Source of the DNA: Thermalbibacter longus | Lineage (GTDB): Bacteria > Chloroflexota > Chloroflexia > Thermomicrobiales > Thermomicrobiaceae | DNA: 64,000 bases | Direction: 5' to 3' | Assembly: GCF_023806485.1 (NCBI RefSeq) | Contig: NZ_JAMSLR010000002.1 | Span: 62,001 to 126,000 of the forward strand | Shown here: positions 51,781 to 60,097 of the stretch, in pieces | How positions within the stretch are numbered: position 1 is the first letter of the stretch | Layout of the letters: the number at the start of each line of letters is the position of its first letter | Translations under genes and position numbers: made by a program | The notes under the pieces: generated by a model | Told to the model about the DNA's origin: nothing | The model's input: the letters and a program-made list of their open reading frames with translations, nothing else | Database searches by the model: none

Positions 51781-52614
51781 TCAACCTCGCCGCCGGAGCA
51801 CCCAGGCAGTCGTGGCCGCCAGCGCGCCGATCCCGATCGCCGCCAGGGCAAGCGCGCGCACCAGGAAGAGGCGCGCCGGGATCGGCTGGCCACGGGTCGG
51901 CACCGCGGGCGGCCGGTAGCCGAGCATGTGCCACCAGAGCCAGATCGTCTCGCGCATGGCGCGCAGGATGACCCTGGGGCTGCCGCCGGAGGACTCTCCG
52001 GTCGGTCGGGGAAAGTGCCGGACGCCGACCTCGACGATGGTGGCGCCGGCTCGTCTGGCTTTGACCAGCAACTCGGTATTGATGAGCGCCCCAGCCGTCG
52101 TGATCTCGATCGCCTTCAAGAGGTCGGCCCGGTAGATCTTGAAGGCGCAGTCGATATCGCGGACGTTCAGCCCGAAGAGCAGTCGCATGCACAGGTTGAA
52201 GATGCGGGCGTAGACTAACCGGATCCAGGGGTCGCGCCGCTCGATCCGGTAACCGGCGACGATATCGGCCTGGGGCACGAACGGTGCCAGGTGGGCCAGG
52301 TCAGCCGGGTCGAACTGCTGGTCGGCATCCATGAACATGATGTAGTCGCCCGTGGCAGCCTGGAACCCCGACGTGAGAGCGGCACCGTACCCACGGTTGA
52401 CCGGATGGTGCACGACACGTACCCGCGGCGACTCGGCGGCGAGCCGGTCGGCCAGCTCGGCGGTGCCATCCCGGCTGCCATCGTCGACGACGATGATCTC
52501 GAAATTCTCGGTGAGTTCAGGGAGGACCTCGAGCGCCCGACGCACGACGGCCTCGAGGTTCAGCACCTCGTTATGCGCTGGAAGAACCAGCGAGAGCGTT
52601 CCAGGGATCGCCAT
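51781..52614 (-). CDS. Glycosyltransferase family 2, polyprenol-phosphate hexose synthase-like
   Basis: A 277-aa GT2 of the DPM1/GtrB type. LVLPAHNEVLNLEAVVRR, VVDDGSRDGTAE, NRGYGAALTSGF, and FMDADQQFDPADL (D-A-D triad) are all present; RDIDCAFKIYR supplies the acceptor-side Asp. One C-terminal helix (LALAAIGIGALAATTAWVL) anchors it. It should load a hexose onto polyprenyl phosphate on the cytoplasmic face. ATG 52614 is preceded by GGAGGAAG. A secreted hydrolase gene precedes it on the same strand. Confidence 0.88.
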   Translation of the reverse strand: MAIPGTLSLVLPAHNEVLNLEAVVRRALEVLPELTENFEIIVVDDGSRDGTAELADRLAAESPRVRVVHHPVNRGYGAALTSGFQAATGDYIMFMDADQQFDPADLAHLAPFVPQADIVAGYRIERRDPWIRLVYARIFNLCMRLLFGLNVRDIDCAFKIYRADLLKAIEITTAGALINTELLVKARRAGATIVEVGVRHFPRPTGESSGGSPRVILRAMRETIWLWWHMLGYRPPAVPTRGQPIPARLFLVRALALAAIGIGALAATTAWVLRRRG

Positions 52615-52714
52615 CGACTTCCTCCGAACGGCGCGCCCGGCGACGGCCGAGCGGTGAAGCATGCGTGCGACGCAGACCGTCGTGCGGGCGCGCCCCAGGA
52701 TCGATGCGCTTCGC

Positions 52715-54454
52715 TTACTTCGGCATCGCTTGCAGCGCCCGGTAAGCCGGTCGCGGGCTCCAGTCCCCGTAGAGCACGGACCACGGATACTTCTCGTCCG
52801 CGGGCGGCACGACCACGCTGAAGTTCAGGTTCCAGACCGCCATCACGCCCATCCAGGGCCATTCGGTCTTCGCGATCTCGAACGCCCGCACGAGATACTG
52901 GGCTTGTTCTTCCTCGCTGGTGTATTGCCCGTATTCGTACCCTGGCGCCTGGTTCGCGGTCGTCCAGCCGAACTCGGTGAGCCAGATCTGCTTGGCTGCG
53001 TCGCCGTTCTCCACCATCACCTGGCGGAGTTGCTCCACCCGCCGGAAGTAGAAGCTGGGGTGATCCTGCCAGCCTGGCCCTGGCCCTGGGTTGCCCGGCC
53101 ACATGGTGTCGGGCGGGTTCTGGTTGCTCCCCGGGTGAGCCGCCAGGTGGTCGAAGTACTGCTTGACCTCGCCATTATTGTACGCGTAGGCCCGCCGGAG
53201 ATACTCGACGTCGTCGATGGCGATCGACGGATCCATGACGCCGGTCGGCGTCAGGCCACCAAAGAGCACGATAGCGTTGGGATCGCCGGCCTTGACCCCC
53301 TGATAGCCGGCCTTCAGCAGTTCGACGTAGCGGCCGACGTCGACCTGCTGGCCGGGTACCCAGACGAGGTTCTGCTCGTTCCAGATCTCCCAGGCCTGTA
53401 CCTTGCCACGGTAGCGCTCGGCCAGGTGCTCCATCAGGCGGCGGAACGGGGCGGTGTCGGTCGGGATGCCGTGGTTGGGATCGAGCCAGGACGGCGCGTG
53501 GGAGATGCTGACGATCATCTTCACGCCGTTCTCGTGCGCGCGGTTGATGATCAAGTCCAGGCCGCCGGTGGAATAGCGGCCTGGCTCACGCTCGATGTTG
53601 GACCACTCGATCTGGAAGCGGACCCAGGAGAAACCGGCGCCCTTCACCATGTCCAGCGTCTTCTGGTTGAAGCTGTCGGCCTCGCCGTCGCCGCGCCAGT
53701 GGATGTTGAAGCCGTAGCCGACGTGCGGGCCATAGTGGCGTCCCGAGATCGGATCGGGCGGCGGCATGTTCGGGTCCTGGCGGGCGAGCGCCTCCGGTGG
53801 CGCTCCGCGGTGCTGCAAGTACTCGCGGCCCAGCAATCCGAGCAGCACCTCCCACTGGGTGCCGCGGTTCTCCGGGTGCCACTCGAAGCGCGCGCGCTCG
53901 AAGTACTGCACCGTGTGCACCTGGCCGTCACCGGCCGGTGGATCGGGGTTGCGCTCGTCGAATTCCTGCGAAAGCGGGTAACCGAAGTTCGGCAGGCCAC
54001 CGTTCGCGATCCAGAAAGCCTTGAACCCGTAGCTCAGCGAGTGCTGTGTCTCTGGGAAGTACCAGTGGTCGTCCGAACTGGGAAACGCTGGGATCGGCTG
54101 AAACGGCGCTTCTCCCTGCCGGCCCTCGATGCGCCAGGCTCCCAGTCGCATCAGGAGTACTTCATACGGCGTGCCGGCGTTTTCCGGGTGGTATTCGAAC
54201 ACCGAGCGCTCGAAGTACTGGCGGTAGTATCCATCTTGCTCGAAGACACCGGTAATCGGATAGCCGTGGACGTAGAGGCCACCGTGCGTCTCCCAGTACT
54301 GCCGGAAGATGCCTTGCACCCAGAAGCCAGTCTCCGGGAAATAGCGGGGCATTAGAAGATCCTCGGGCGCGCTCGGCGCGCTCAGTGCCGATGTAGCCGG
54401 CAAGAAGCTGGCCATGAGTACCGCTGCCAGGATCATCACGCGTACCCGCTTCAC
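52715..54454 (-). CDS. Secreted glycoside hydrolase (GH5/GH39-like) with duplicated N-terminal module
   Basis: A 579-aa exported protein. Residues 1-25 are a signal peptide. Two related modules of ~100 aa follow, each beginning YFPETG or YFPETQ and closing YFERSVFEYHPEN or YFERARFEWHPEN, then EVLL-LG. From about residue 240 a TIM-barrel domain has WEIWNEQNLVW, with Glu360 as probable acid/base, and WLTEFGW, with Glu494 as probable nucleophile; this is the clan GH-A layout. The nearest known families are GH5/GH39-type endoglycanases and xylosidases; the substrate is not known. Start ATG 54454 follows GGGAGCACG. Confidence 0.8.
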   Translation of the reverse strand: MKRVRVMILAAVLMASFLPATSALSAPSAPEDLLMPRYFPETGFWVQGIFRQYWETHGGLYVHGYPITGVFEQDGYYRQYFERSVFEYHPENAGTPYEVLLMRLGAWRIEGRQGEAPFQPIPAFPSSDDHWYFPETQHSLSYGFKAFWIANGGLPNFGYPLSQEFDERNPDPPAGDGQVHTVQYFERARFEWHPENRGTQWEVLLGLLGREYLQHRGAPPEALARQDPNMPPPDPISGRHYGPHVGYGFNIHWRGDGEADSFNQKTLDMVKGAGFSWVRFQIEWSNIEREPGRYSTGGLDLIINRAHENGVKMIVSISHAPSWLDPNHGIPTDTAPFRRLMEHLAERYRGKVQAWEIWNEQNLVWVPGQQVDVGRYVELLKAGYQGVKAGDPNAIVLFGGLTPTGVMDPSIAIDDVEYLRRAYAYNNGEVKQYFDHLAAHPGSNQNPPDTMWPGNPGPGPGWQDHPSFYFRRVEQLRQVMVENGDAAKQIWLTEFGWTTANQAPGYEYGQYTSEEEQAQYLVRAFEIAKTEWPWMGVMAVWNLNFSVVVPPADEKYPWSVLYGDWSPRPAYRALQAMPK

Positions 54455-54490
54455 GTGCTCCCCTTCCCTGTTCCTCGACTCCTACGCCGC

Positions 54491-56440
54491 TCAGCCCTCG
54501 GGCGTCGGGCTCGCCGCTGGTTCCTCCGGTACCGGTGTCTCTTCTCCTGCAGGCTGTTCACCGGTCTCGGGATCGACCGGCGTTTGGTCCCCCGGGGTGG
54601 GTACTGGCTCTTCAACGACGGGCGTCGGCTCTTCCGCCGGCGCCGGCCCCACCAGGTACTTGTTGCCCCACGGCTGGTAGCGAGTGAAGAAACGCTCAGT
54701 CTGGACCACCTGTCCCCCGCGCTTGAACACTCGGGTAATGGTAACGTCCATGCCAGCCTTTGCCCACTCGACCTGCCGCCGCTCACCCGGTGCCAGGCTG
54801 GGGTCGACCTCCTCCACATCCGGTGGCGGGGGCACCTCGTTGGCGATCTCCGGCCCCGCTAGCTCGACGTCGTAGCCGAGCGAGGTGCCGTAGAGATAGA
54901 CGTACAGTTTTTCCTCGGTCACCTCGGTCTGGACTAGAATATGTGCCCCGGTGGTGTTCTGGAACTTCAGGTCAGCACCTGGCTGGAAGATTGCAGCGTC
55001 GAAGCCGACCGGCCAGCCGTCCAGCTCGTACCAGAGCACGCGGTAGCGGTGCGGATGCCGCTCGACGAAGGGCAGGCCGGCGAAGAAGGCCGCGCGGAAC
55101 GTCGTGGTTGCCACCTGGCACACCCCACCGCCGATGCCCGGAACCGTCTCCTCGGCCAGGATCACGTAGCCCTCGCGATAGCCGCGCTCCTCGGTGATCG
55201 GGCCGATGGCCTCGTTGAAGGAGAAGGTAGCGCCGGGCGGGATCAGGGTACCGTCGAGGTACTCGGCCGCCACGCGGATGTTGTGGGCGCGTTCCGGCGA
55301 CGAGCCGGCGTAGACCGTCTCCCCGACGCCGATCAGCTCGCGGATGCCCAGCTCCTCTAGGTTACCCGAAGAGATCGCCGGCTCGATCCGCTTCACCTGC
55401 ACCGGCACCTCGCTGGCTCCCCGCTCGATCGCCTCGTCGAGGGCAGCGAGCATCGCCGGGAGATCCAGCTCCAGCCCGTCCTGGCTCTCCGATACCGCGA
55501 CCACGCGCTGCCCGTCCCAGGCGACTTCGGCGTCCTTCGCCGGGCGCCAGAGATCGCCGAGGAGGGTTCCCAGGTAGCTCGCGGTCTGCTCCTCAGCGAA
55601 GCGTACCGCCAGGCGCTGCCCGGCTGGCGCTTCCGGCCGCTCGACCAGCAGGAGCAGCGTGGCGACCGTTTCCGGGTCGATCTCCCAGGTGCGGCCTTCG
55701 AAGGTCAGCGTCAAGGGCTGGGACAGGAAGCCTCGCAACGTCGCGACAGCCCTCTCCACGTCCTGCTCGCTGTACGCGGCTGGTACTGCCTGGACGGGGA
55801 TCTCGACGGTGCTGGGCTCCAGGCGCTGGAGCGCGTGGATGACCGCCTCGCGCAGCCTGCCCTGGTCGACACGCACGCCTGGCTGCGGCTCGTGCAGCAG
55901 GAGCTGCCCATCGCGAAGCTCGAGCCGGGGGATCGACGGCGGCCGATCGATCTCCCCGGCCAGCCGGCTCAGGTACTGGTCGAGCTGCCGCTGGTCGAGG
56001 GTGACGTAGAGCGGTACCGGTTCGGGGGCGGAGCCGAGCAGTTCGGTTCGCAGCCGGGCGAGGAGCGACTGCCGCTCCGTCGCCCGGTCGAGCGTCCGCT
56101 CGAGGTCGATGTTGCCACCCAGCTCAGCGAGCGTCGGTTGCCAGGTGCGTCCTTCGAAGGTGAGCGTGACCGGAGCCGTCTCGAGCCGAGCGAGGTGCGT
56201 TTCGAGCACCTGTACCGCTTGCTGGCGCGTGAGCCCGCCGAGGTCGGCCCCGGCGACCGTAACCCCGCGCGGGATCACGTCGTCGCTGCCGGAGGGCGCA
56301 CGCAGCAGGGCGACCGCCAGGATGACTGCGGCCAGCCCTACGGCTACCAGGGCGAGCCTGCGCCCGGGGGCACGCCTGGCCGGCCGGCGCGAGCCACTGG
56401 CGACGCGCTTGCCGAAGCTGCGGATGCCCGCAGCCGCCAA
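54491..56440 (-). CDS. VanW-like peptidoglycan-binding membrane protein
   Basis: A 649-aa protein. Residues ~28-47 form a membrane anchor. Two similar peptidoglycan-binding-4-type repeats follow (each with LTFEGRTW), then the VanW domain (ATFSFNEAIGPITEERGY and GGGVCQVATTTFRAAFFAG). After that comes a G5-like domain (QVVQTERFFTRYQPWGNKY) and a Pro/Glu/Thr-rich tail. VanW proteins are linked to cell-wall modification, with no defined enzyme activity. It lies between a secreted hydrolase and the FHA genes on the same strand. The start of this frame (MAAAGIRSFGKR) is plausible but not fixed. Confidence 0.85.
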   Translation of the reverse strand: MAAAGIRSFGKRVASGSRRPARRAPGRRLALVAVGLAAVILAVALLRAPSGSDDVIPRGVTVAGADLGGLTRQQAVQVLETHLARLETAPVTLTFEGRTWQPTLAELGGNIDLERTLDRATERQSLLARLRTELLGSAPEPVPLYVTLDQRQLDQYLSRLAGEIDRPPSIPRLELRDGQLLLHEPQPGVRVDQGRLREAVIHALQRLEPSTVEIPVQAVPAAYSEQDVERAVATLRGFLSQPLTLTFEGRTWEIDPETVATLLLLVERPEAPAGQRLAVRFAEEQTASYLGTLLGDLWRPAKDAEVAWDGQRVVAVSESQDGLELDLPAMLAALDEAIERGASEVPVQVKRIEPAISSGNLEELGIRELIGVGETVYAGSSPERAHNIRVAAEYLDGTLIPPGATFSFNEAIGPITEERGYREGYVILAEETVPGIGGGVCQVATTTFRAAFFAGLPFVERHPHRYRVLWYELDGWPVGFDAAIFQPGADLKFQNTTGAHILVQTEVTEEKLYVYLYGTSLGYDVELAGPEIANEVPPPPDVEEVDPSLAPGERRQVEWAKAGMDVTITRVFKRGGQVVQTERFFTRYQPWGNKYLVGPAPAEEPTPVVEEPVPTPGDQTPVDPETGEQPAGEETPVPEEPAASPTPEG

Positions 56441-56520
56441 CCGGTCACGACGATGGATTGAGCGCGTCTTGCCGGCTGTGCCCAGAGCCCGATCCCTTCC
56501 GACGTTCCGGTCGTTCCCTG

Positions 56521-56967
56521 CTACGGCGAGAGAACGAGCCGGACATCCCCCAGCTCGATGACGTCACCATAGCGCAGGCCGGTGGGAGCCGTCACCGGCT
56601 GCCCGTTGACGCGCGTCCCGTTGGTGCTGCCCAGATCGCTGATCCACCAACGTCCCTTATCCCAGGTCAACTGCGCGTGTTCGGTCGACACGAAGCTGTC
56701 GTCCAGCCGGATCGTGCACTGCGGGTGACGGCCGATCACGCTGACCGGCTCGAGCGGCAGGCGCGTGCCAGGCCGTAGCGAGCTCATCCCGGGTGACTGC
56801 ACGATGAGGTGGCCGATCGAAGAGCTGCCACCCCGCTGTGCCGACGCGACCGCAGCCAGTTCCCGCAGCGTGACCCGGATCACCAGCAGCAGGAAGAAGT
56901 AGAGGAGGAAGACGAACACGAGCCGCAGGAGCAAGATGAACCACTCGAACGGGAGCGCGGTGATCAT
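56521..56967 (-). CDS. FHA domain protein with membrane anchor (FhaB-like)
   Basis: A 148-aa protein. One membrane helix (residues ~8-30) is followed by an FHA phosphothreonine-binding domain with VIGRHPQCTIRLDDSFVSTEHAQL (Arg, Ser, His) and LGSTNGTRVNG (Asn). This is the layout of actinobacterial FhaB/FipA. Its ATG overlaps the stop of the FhaA-like gene by four bases (56964-56967), so the two are coupled. No Ser/Thr kinase gene is visible nearby, so its phospho-partner is unknown. Confidence 0.87.
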   Translation of the reverse strand: MITALPFEWFILLLRLVFVFLLYFFLLLVIRVTLRELAAVASAQRGGSSSIGHLIVQSPGMSSLRPGTRLPLEPVSVIGRHPQCTIRLDDSFVSTEHAQLTWDKGRWWISDLGSTNGTRVNGQPVTAPTGLRYGDVIELGDVRLVLSP

Positions 56968-57743
56968 GGCCTCGCAGTGGTGCTGGCTGCGATCTGGGAC
57001 GTCTCGTACGGCAGGAACTGCAGCCGAACTGTGCCGAAGGTCAGCTCGTCCCCGTCGCTCAAGGGCGTGCGGGTGACCGCGACCCCGTTCACCAGCGTGC
57101 CGTTGGTCGATCCCAGATCGACGATCTCGAACGTGCCCTCATGGTACTCCAGGCGGGCGTGGTGCCGGGAGACCTCCGGCACTTCGAGGACGACGTCGTT
57201 ATCCGGCGCCCGGCCGATGGTGGTGACCTTCTGGCGGATCAGGAAGAGCTGCTCGGGCAGCGGGCCATCGACCACCCGCAGGAACTTGGGGGTGACGTTT
57301 CCCGTCTCCTCGATGGCGCGGTAGATCTCGGTGCGTTGCCACTGCTGCTGCGCCGCGGGGTCGTAATCGGGGATCTGGGCGATCGACGCCTCGACCTGGA
57401 TGGCGCGCCGGGGCACGTTGGGGTCGGCGACGATCTGGACGCGCACGTGGTCGATGAAGCCGTAGTCGCGCTCCTCGGCCAGGTCGAGCAGCCACTCCTC
57501 CATCTGGATGCAGAGCGGGCTGAGGAAGTCGGCGAACTGCACCATGTCCTCGGGGTTGAGCCGGACCAGGTAGTCGTTGGGGACGATCGGCCCCTCGACG
57601 GTCGAGAGTTTCTGGCTCTCCATCGCCCGCTCGAGCCGGCGCCCGATCTCCGACGGCTGGATCGGGGTACGGAAGATGCGCCCGACCGACCCCTCCATCA
57701 GGCGCTCGACGAAGTCTTCGAATCGCTGCAAGCTGCTGATCAT
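56964..57743 (-). CDS. FhaA-like protein (DUF3662 + FHA)
   Basis: A 259-aa cytoplasmic protein. The N-terminal DUF3662 domain (QRFEDFVERLMEGSVGRIF, then IGRRLERAMESQK) is followed by an FHA domain near the C-terminus (IGRAPDNDVVLEVPEVSRHHARL and LGSTNGTLVNG). The same architecture is known from FhaA, which links Ser/Thr kinases to lipid II flipping and cell-wall growth in mycobacteria. ATG 57743 (MISSLQRFEDF) gives the family start; frames reach further upstream without sense. The promoter at 57785-57814 fits this start. Confidence 0.87.
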   Translation of the reverse strand: MISSLQRFEDFVERLMEGSVGRIFRTPIQPSEIGRRLERAMESQKLSTVEGPIVPNDYLVRLNPEDMVQFADFLSPLCIQMEEWLLDLAEERDYGFIDHVRVQIVADPNVPRRAIQVEASIAQIPDYDPAAQQQWQRTEIYRAIEETGNVTPKFLRVVDGPLPEQLFLIRQKVTTIGRAPDNDVVLEVPEVSRHHARLEYHEGTFEIVDLGSTNGTLVNGVAVTRTPLSDGDELTFGTVRLQFLPYETSQIAASTTARP

Positions 57744-58283
57744 AATCGCGTGTGCCTGCGTACCGTGCCTCCAACGGTCAGCGAAGTATACGGACTGGAC
57801 GCGCGCAGCGGCAAACGGCCACGGGGACAGCGACGCTCCGCGCGATGACAGCGCCGCGGCGTCGTGTCGAGCTTCCTCGACCGTCGAGCGAGCGGGGAAC
57901 TGCTGCCAGAGGGCCCGGCCAGCGTTGTCCACCGGCACGGCAGGAAAGGCGCCGGTCGCCAGCCGAACGAACCGCTGCCCGGTCAACGATAAATCCGGAG
58001 CGGCGCCGGTGCCGTTGATGTGATCGGGAAGCCTGGGCACCGTGCCGGAACCGGACGGCGTGCTCCTGGTACCGAAGGCATCCCGCCTCGTGAAGTACAC
58101 TCACCGGGGCTCTCGGTCGGCGCTGGCGGGCCAGAGCGAGAGATCCAGCCGTCGACCCGCACCGGACGGCAGGCCGCCAGCGCAGTAGCTCGCGCCACGG
58201 GCAGCAGCCATCGCATCACCCCGCGCGATCGCCAGCGAGCTGTGCCCGTGGCCTAGCAGCGACGTAAGGAATAGACCTGGGGC
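57744..58283. other. Gene-free stretch between divergent genes
   Basis: These 540 bp separate the FhaA-like gene (minus) and the membrane glycosyltransferase (plus). I see the FHA promoter (57785-57814) and nothing else recognisable; open frames here are low-complexity and Arg-rich. Confidence 0.5.
57785..57814 (-). promoter_or_regulatory. Promoter of the FHA operon
   Basis: On the minus strand TTGCCG (57814-57809), 18 bp, TATACT (57790-57785). Transcription would start near 57778, about 35 nt before the FhaA-like ATG. Confidence 0.6.
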
Positions 58284-60077
58284 ATGCAGCCCCGCCACGG
58301 GCAGTTCTCCTGCCCGTGCGAGCGAGCATGGAGACGGACGTTGCGCGAACGCGAACGGAGAAGCACTCCGAGGGTCGAGACTGGAGTACTCACCAGACCA
58401 CGCACTGAGCCAGGCCAGCGCTTCCTCGATGGGTTTTTCAGGCAGACGCTCGCCTGGCCGAAGGCACAGGTCACCGTAGCTCTACCGCGCCTGGAGCGGT
58501 GGGATCGAGCGATCCCGTGGGAGCGAGTCGCGCCCCTGCTCGCGTTCGGCGGTACCCTCGCGCTCGGCGCCTACCTGCGCAGCGTCTTCGTGCTCACCAG
58601 TGACTTCCCTCTGAACGACGGCGGGCTGTTCTACGCCATGGTGCGAGACCTCCAGCGCGCCGGCTATGCGCTCCCCGCGACCACCAGCTACAACGAGGCC
58701 GGCATCCCCTTCGCCTACCCGCCCCTCGCCTTCTATCTCGCTGGTCTTCTCGATTCGCTCACGCCGCTCAACCTGCTCGACATCCTCCGCTTCTTCCCGC
58801 TGGCCTTCAGCCTGCTGACCATGTTCGCGTTCGTCGGGCTGGCGCGGGCGCTGCTGAAGCCAGGGTTGCCAGTCGTCGCCGCCACCGCCGCCTTCGCCCT
58901 CTGGCTGCGCAGCTTCAATTGGGAGATCGTCGGGGGAGGGTTGACGCGCTCCCCAGGCTTCCTGTTCGCCCTGCTGTCGCTCCACCAGCTCTACCTGCTG
59001 TACACCCGCCAGGGTCGAAGACACCTCGTGCTGGCGTCCGTGTTTTCCGGTTTGACCGTCCTCACACACCTGGAAGCGACCTGGTTCCTCGCCTTCAGCG
59101 GGCTGCTCGTCTTCCTCGCCGTCGGGCGGTCGCGCCAGGCGGTCATCGATTCGGCCATCGTTGCCGGCGCCACGCTCGCTCTCTCGTCTCCCTGGTGGCT
59201 CACCGTCTTGCTCCGGCACGGGCTCTCCCCGTTCCGCTCGGCGACCGACCTCGGCTTCGCGCCGGATCTGGGTATCGATCTCGGCCTGCTACGGCTGCAA
59301 CTGACCGAGGAGCCGTTCTTCCCGATGCTGCGAGCTATCGCGCTGCTCGGGGCGCTCGTCTGCGTCCGGCGACGCTGGTGGTTCCTCCCTGCCTGGGTCG
59401 TCGTCGCCTTCGCGCTCGATCCCCGGAAGGCTCTCACCTGGGGCAGCGTCCCACTGGCAATGATGGCCGGCATCGGGATCGCCGAGGTCGTGTTGCCGGC
59501 GGTGAGCGGCCGCCGCACCCGACCCCTGCGTAGTCCGGCCGCGGCGCTCGCCTTCGCGCTCATCCTCCTGTTCACAGCCAAGGCCCAGCTCGACGCTCGC
59601 CACCCAGTGCTGACCACGCTGCCCCCAGCCGAGCGCGAAGCGATGGCCTGGATCGCTGAGCATACACCGGAATGGAGTACCTTCCTCGTCATCAGCAGGG
59701 ACAACTGGCCCGACGACCGGTCGTCGGAGTGGTTCCCGGTGCTGGCCGAGCGCGTGAGCGTAGCGACCGTGCAGGGCCACGAGTGGCTGCCCGGCTTCTC
59801 AGAAGAGATCGCTCGCTTCCAGGCGGTGCAGGCGTGCGCTGACCTGGATGGAAACTGCATCGAGTCCTGGTCCCGGCGGCACGAGGTCGAGTTCACCTAC
59901 CTCTATGTAGCCAAGCGCCCGCCGGTGAACCGCGGCGGTGACTGCTGCGTCGCGCTGCGCAACGCGCTGGCCCACGATCCGCGCTTCCAGCGGGTCTTCG
60001 AGAACGCTGGGGCGGTGATCTACCGGCACCTGCCACAGCCAGACTTGCCCGGCTGTGTCCGGCGGGCTCTCCCGTGA
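58284..60077 (+). CDS. Polytopic membrane glycosyltransferase, GT39/ArnT-like
   Basis: A ~597-aa membrane protein. After ~85 cytosolic residues come about eleven helices; the first loop carries FPLNDGGLFYAMVRDLQ, where the N-D pair matches the catalytic Asp region of GT-C enzymes. YPPLAFYLAGLLDSL is a further typical loop. The last ~160 residues form a soluble domain with WIAEHTPEWSTFLVI. Donor and acceptor are unknown. The ATG at 58284 has no strong ribosome site, and the first ~80 residues are Arg-rich, so the true start may be downstream (GTG or ATG before the first helix). Confidence 0.65.
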   Translation: MQPRHGQFSCPCERAWRRTLRERERRSTPRVETGVLTRPRTEPGQRFLDGFFRQTLAWPKAQVTVALPRLERWDRAIPWERVAPLLAFGGTLALGAYLRSVFVLTSDFPLNDGGLFYAMVRDLQRAGYALPATTSYNEAGIPFAYPPLAFYLAGLLDSLTPLNLLDILRFFPLAFSLLTMFAFVGLARALLKPGLPVVAATAAFALWLRSFNWEIVGGGLTRSPGFLFALLSLHQLYLLYTRQGRRHLVLASVFSGLTVLTHLEATWFLAFSGLLVFLAVGRSRQAVIDSAIVAGATLALSSPWWLTVLLRHGLSPFRSATDLGFAPDLGIDLGLLRLQLTEEPFFPMLRAIALLGALVCVRRRWWFLPAWVVVAFALDPRKALTWGSVPLAMMAGIGIAEVVLPAVSGRRTRPLRSPAAALAFALILLFTAKAQLDARHPVLTTLPPAEREAMAWIAEHTPEWSTFLVISRDNWPDDRSSEWFPVLAERVSVATVQGHEWLPGFSEEIARFQAVQACADLDGNCIESWSRRHEVEFTYLYVAKRPPVNRGGDCCVALRNALAHDPRFQRVFENAGAVIYRHLPQPDLPGCVRRALP

Positions 60078-60097
60078 GCGGCGTTGTCCGGCCAGCG

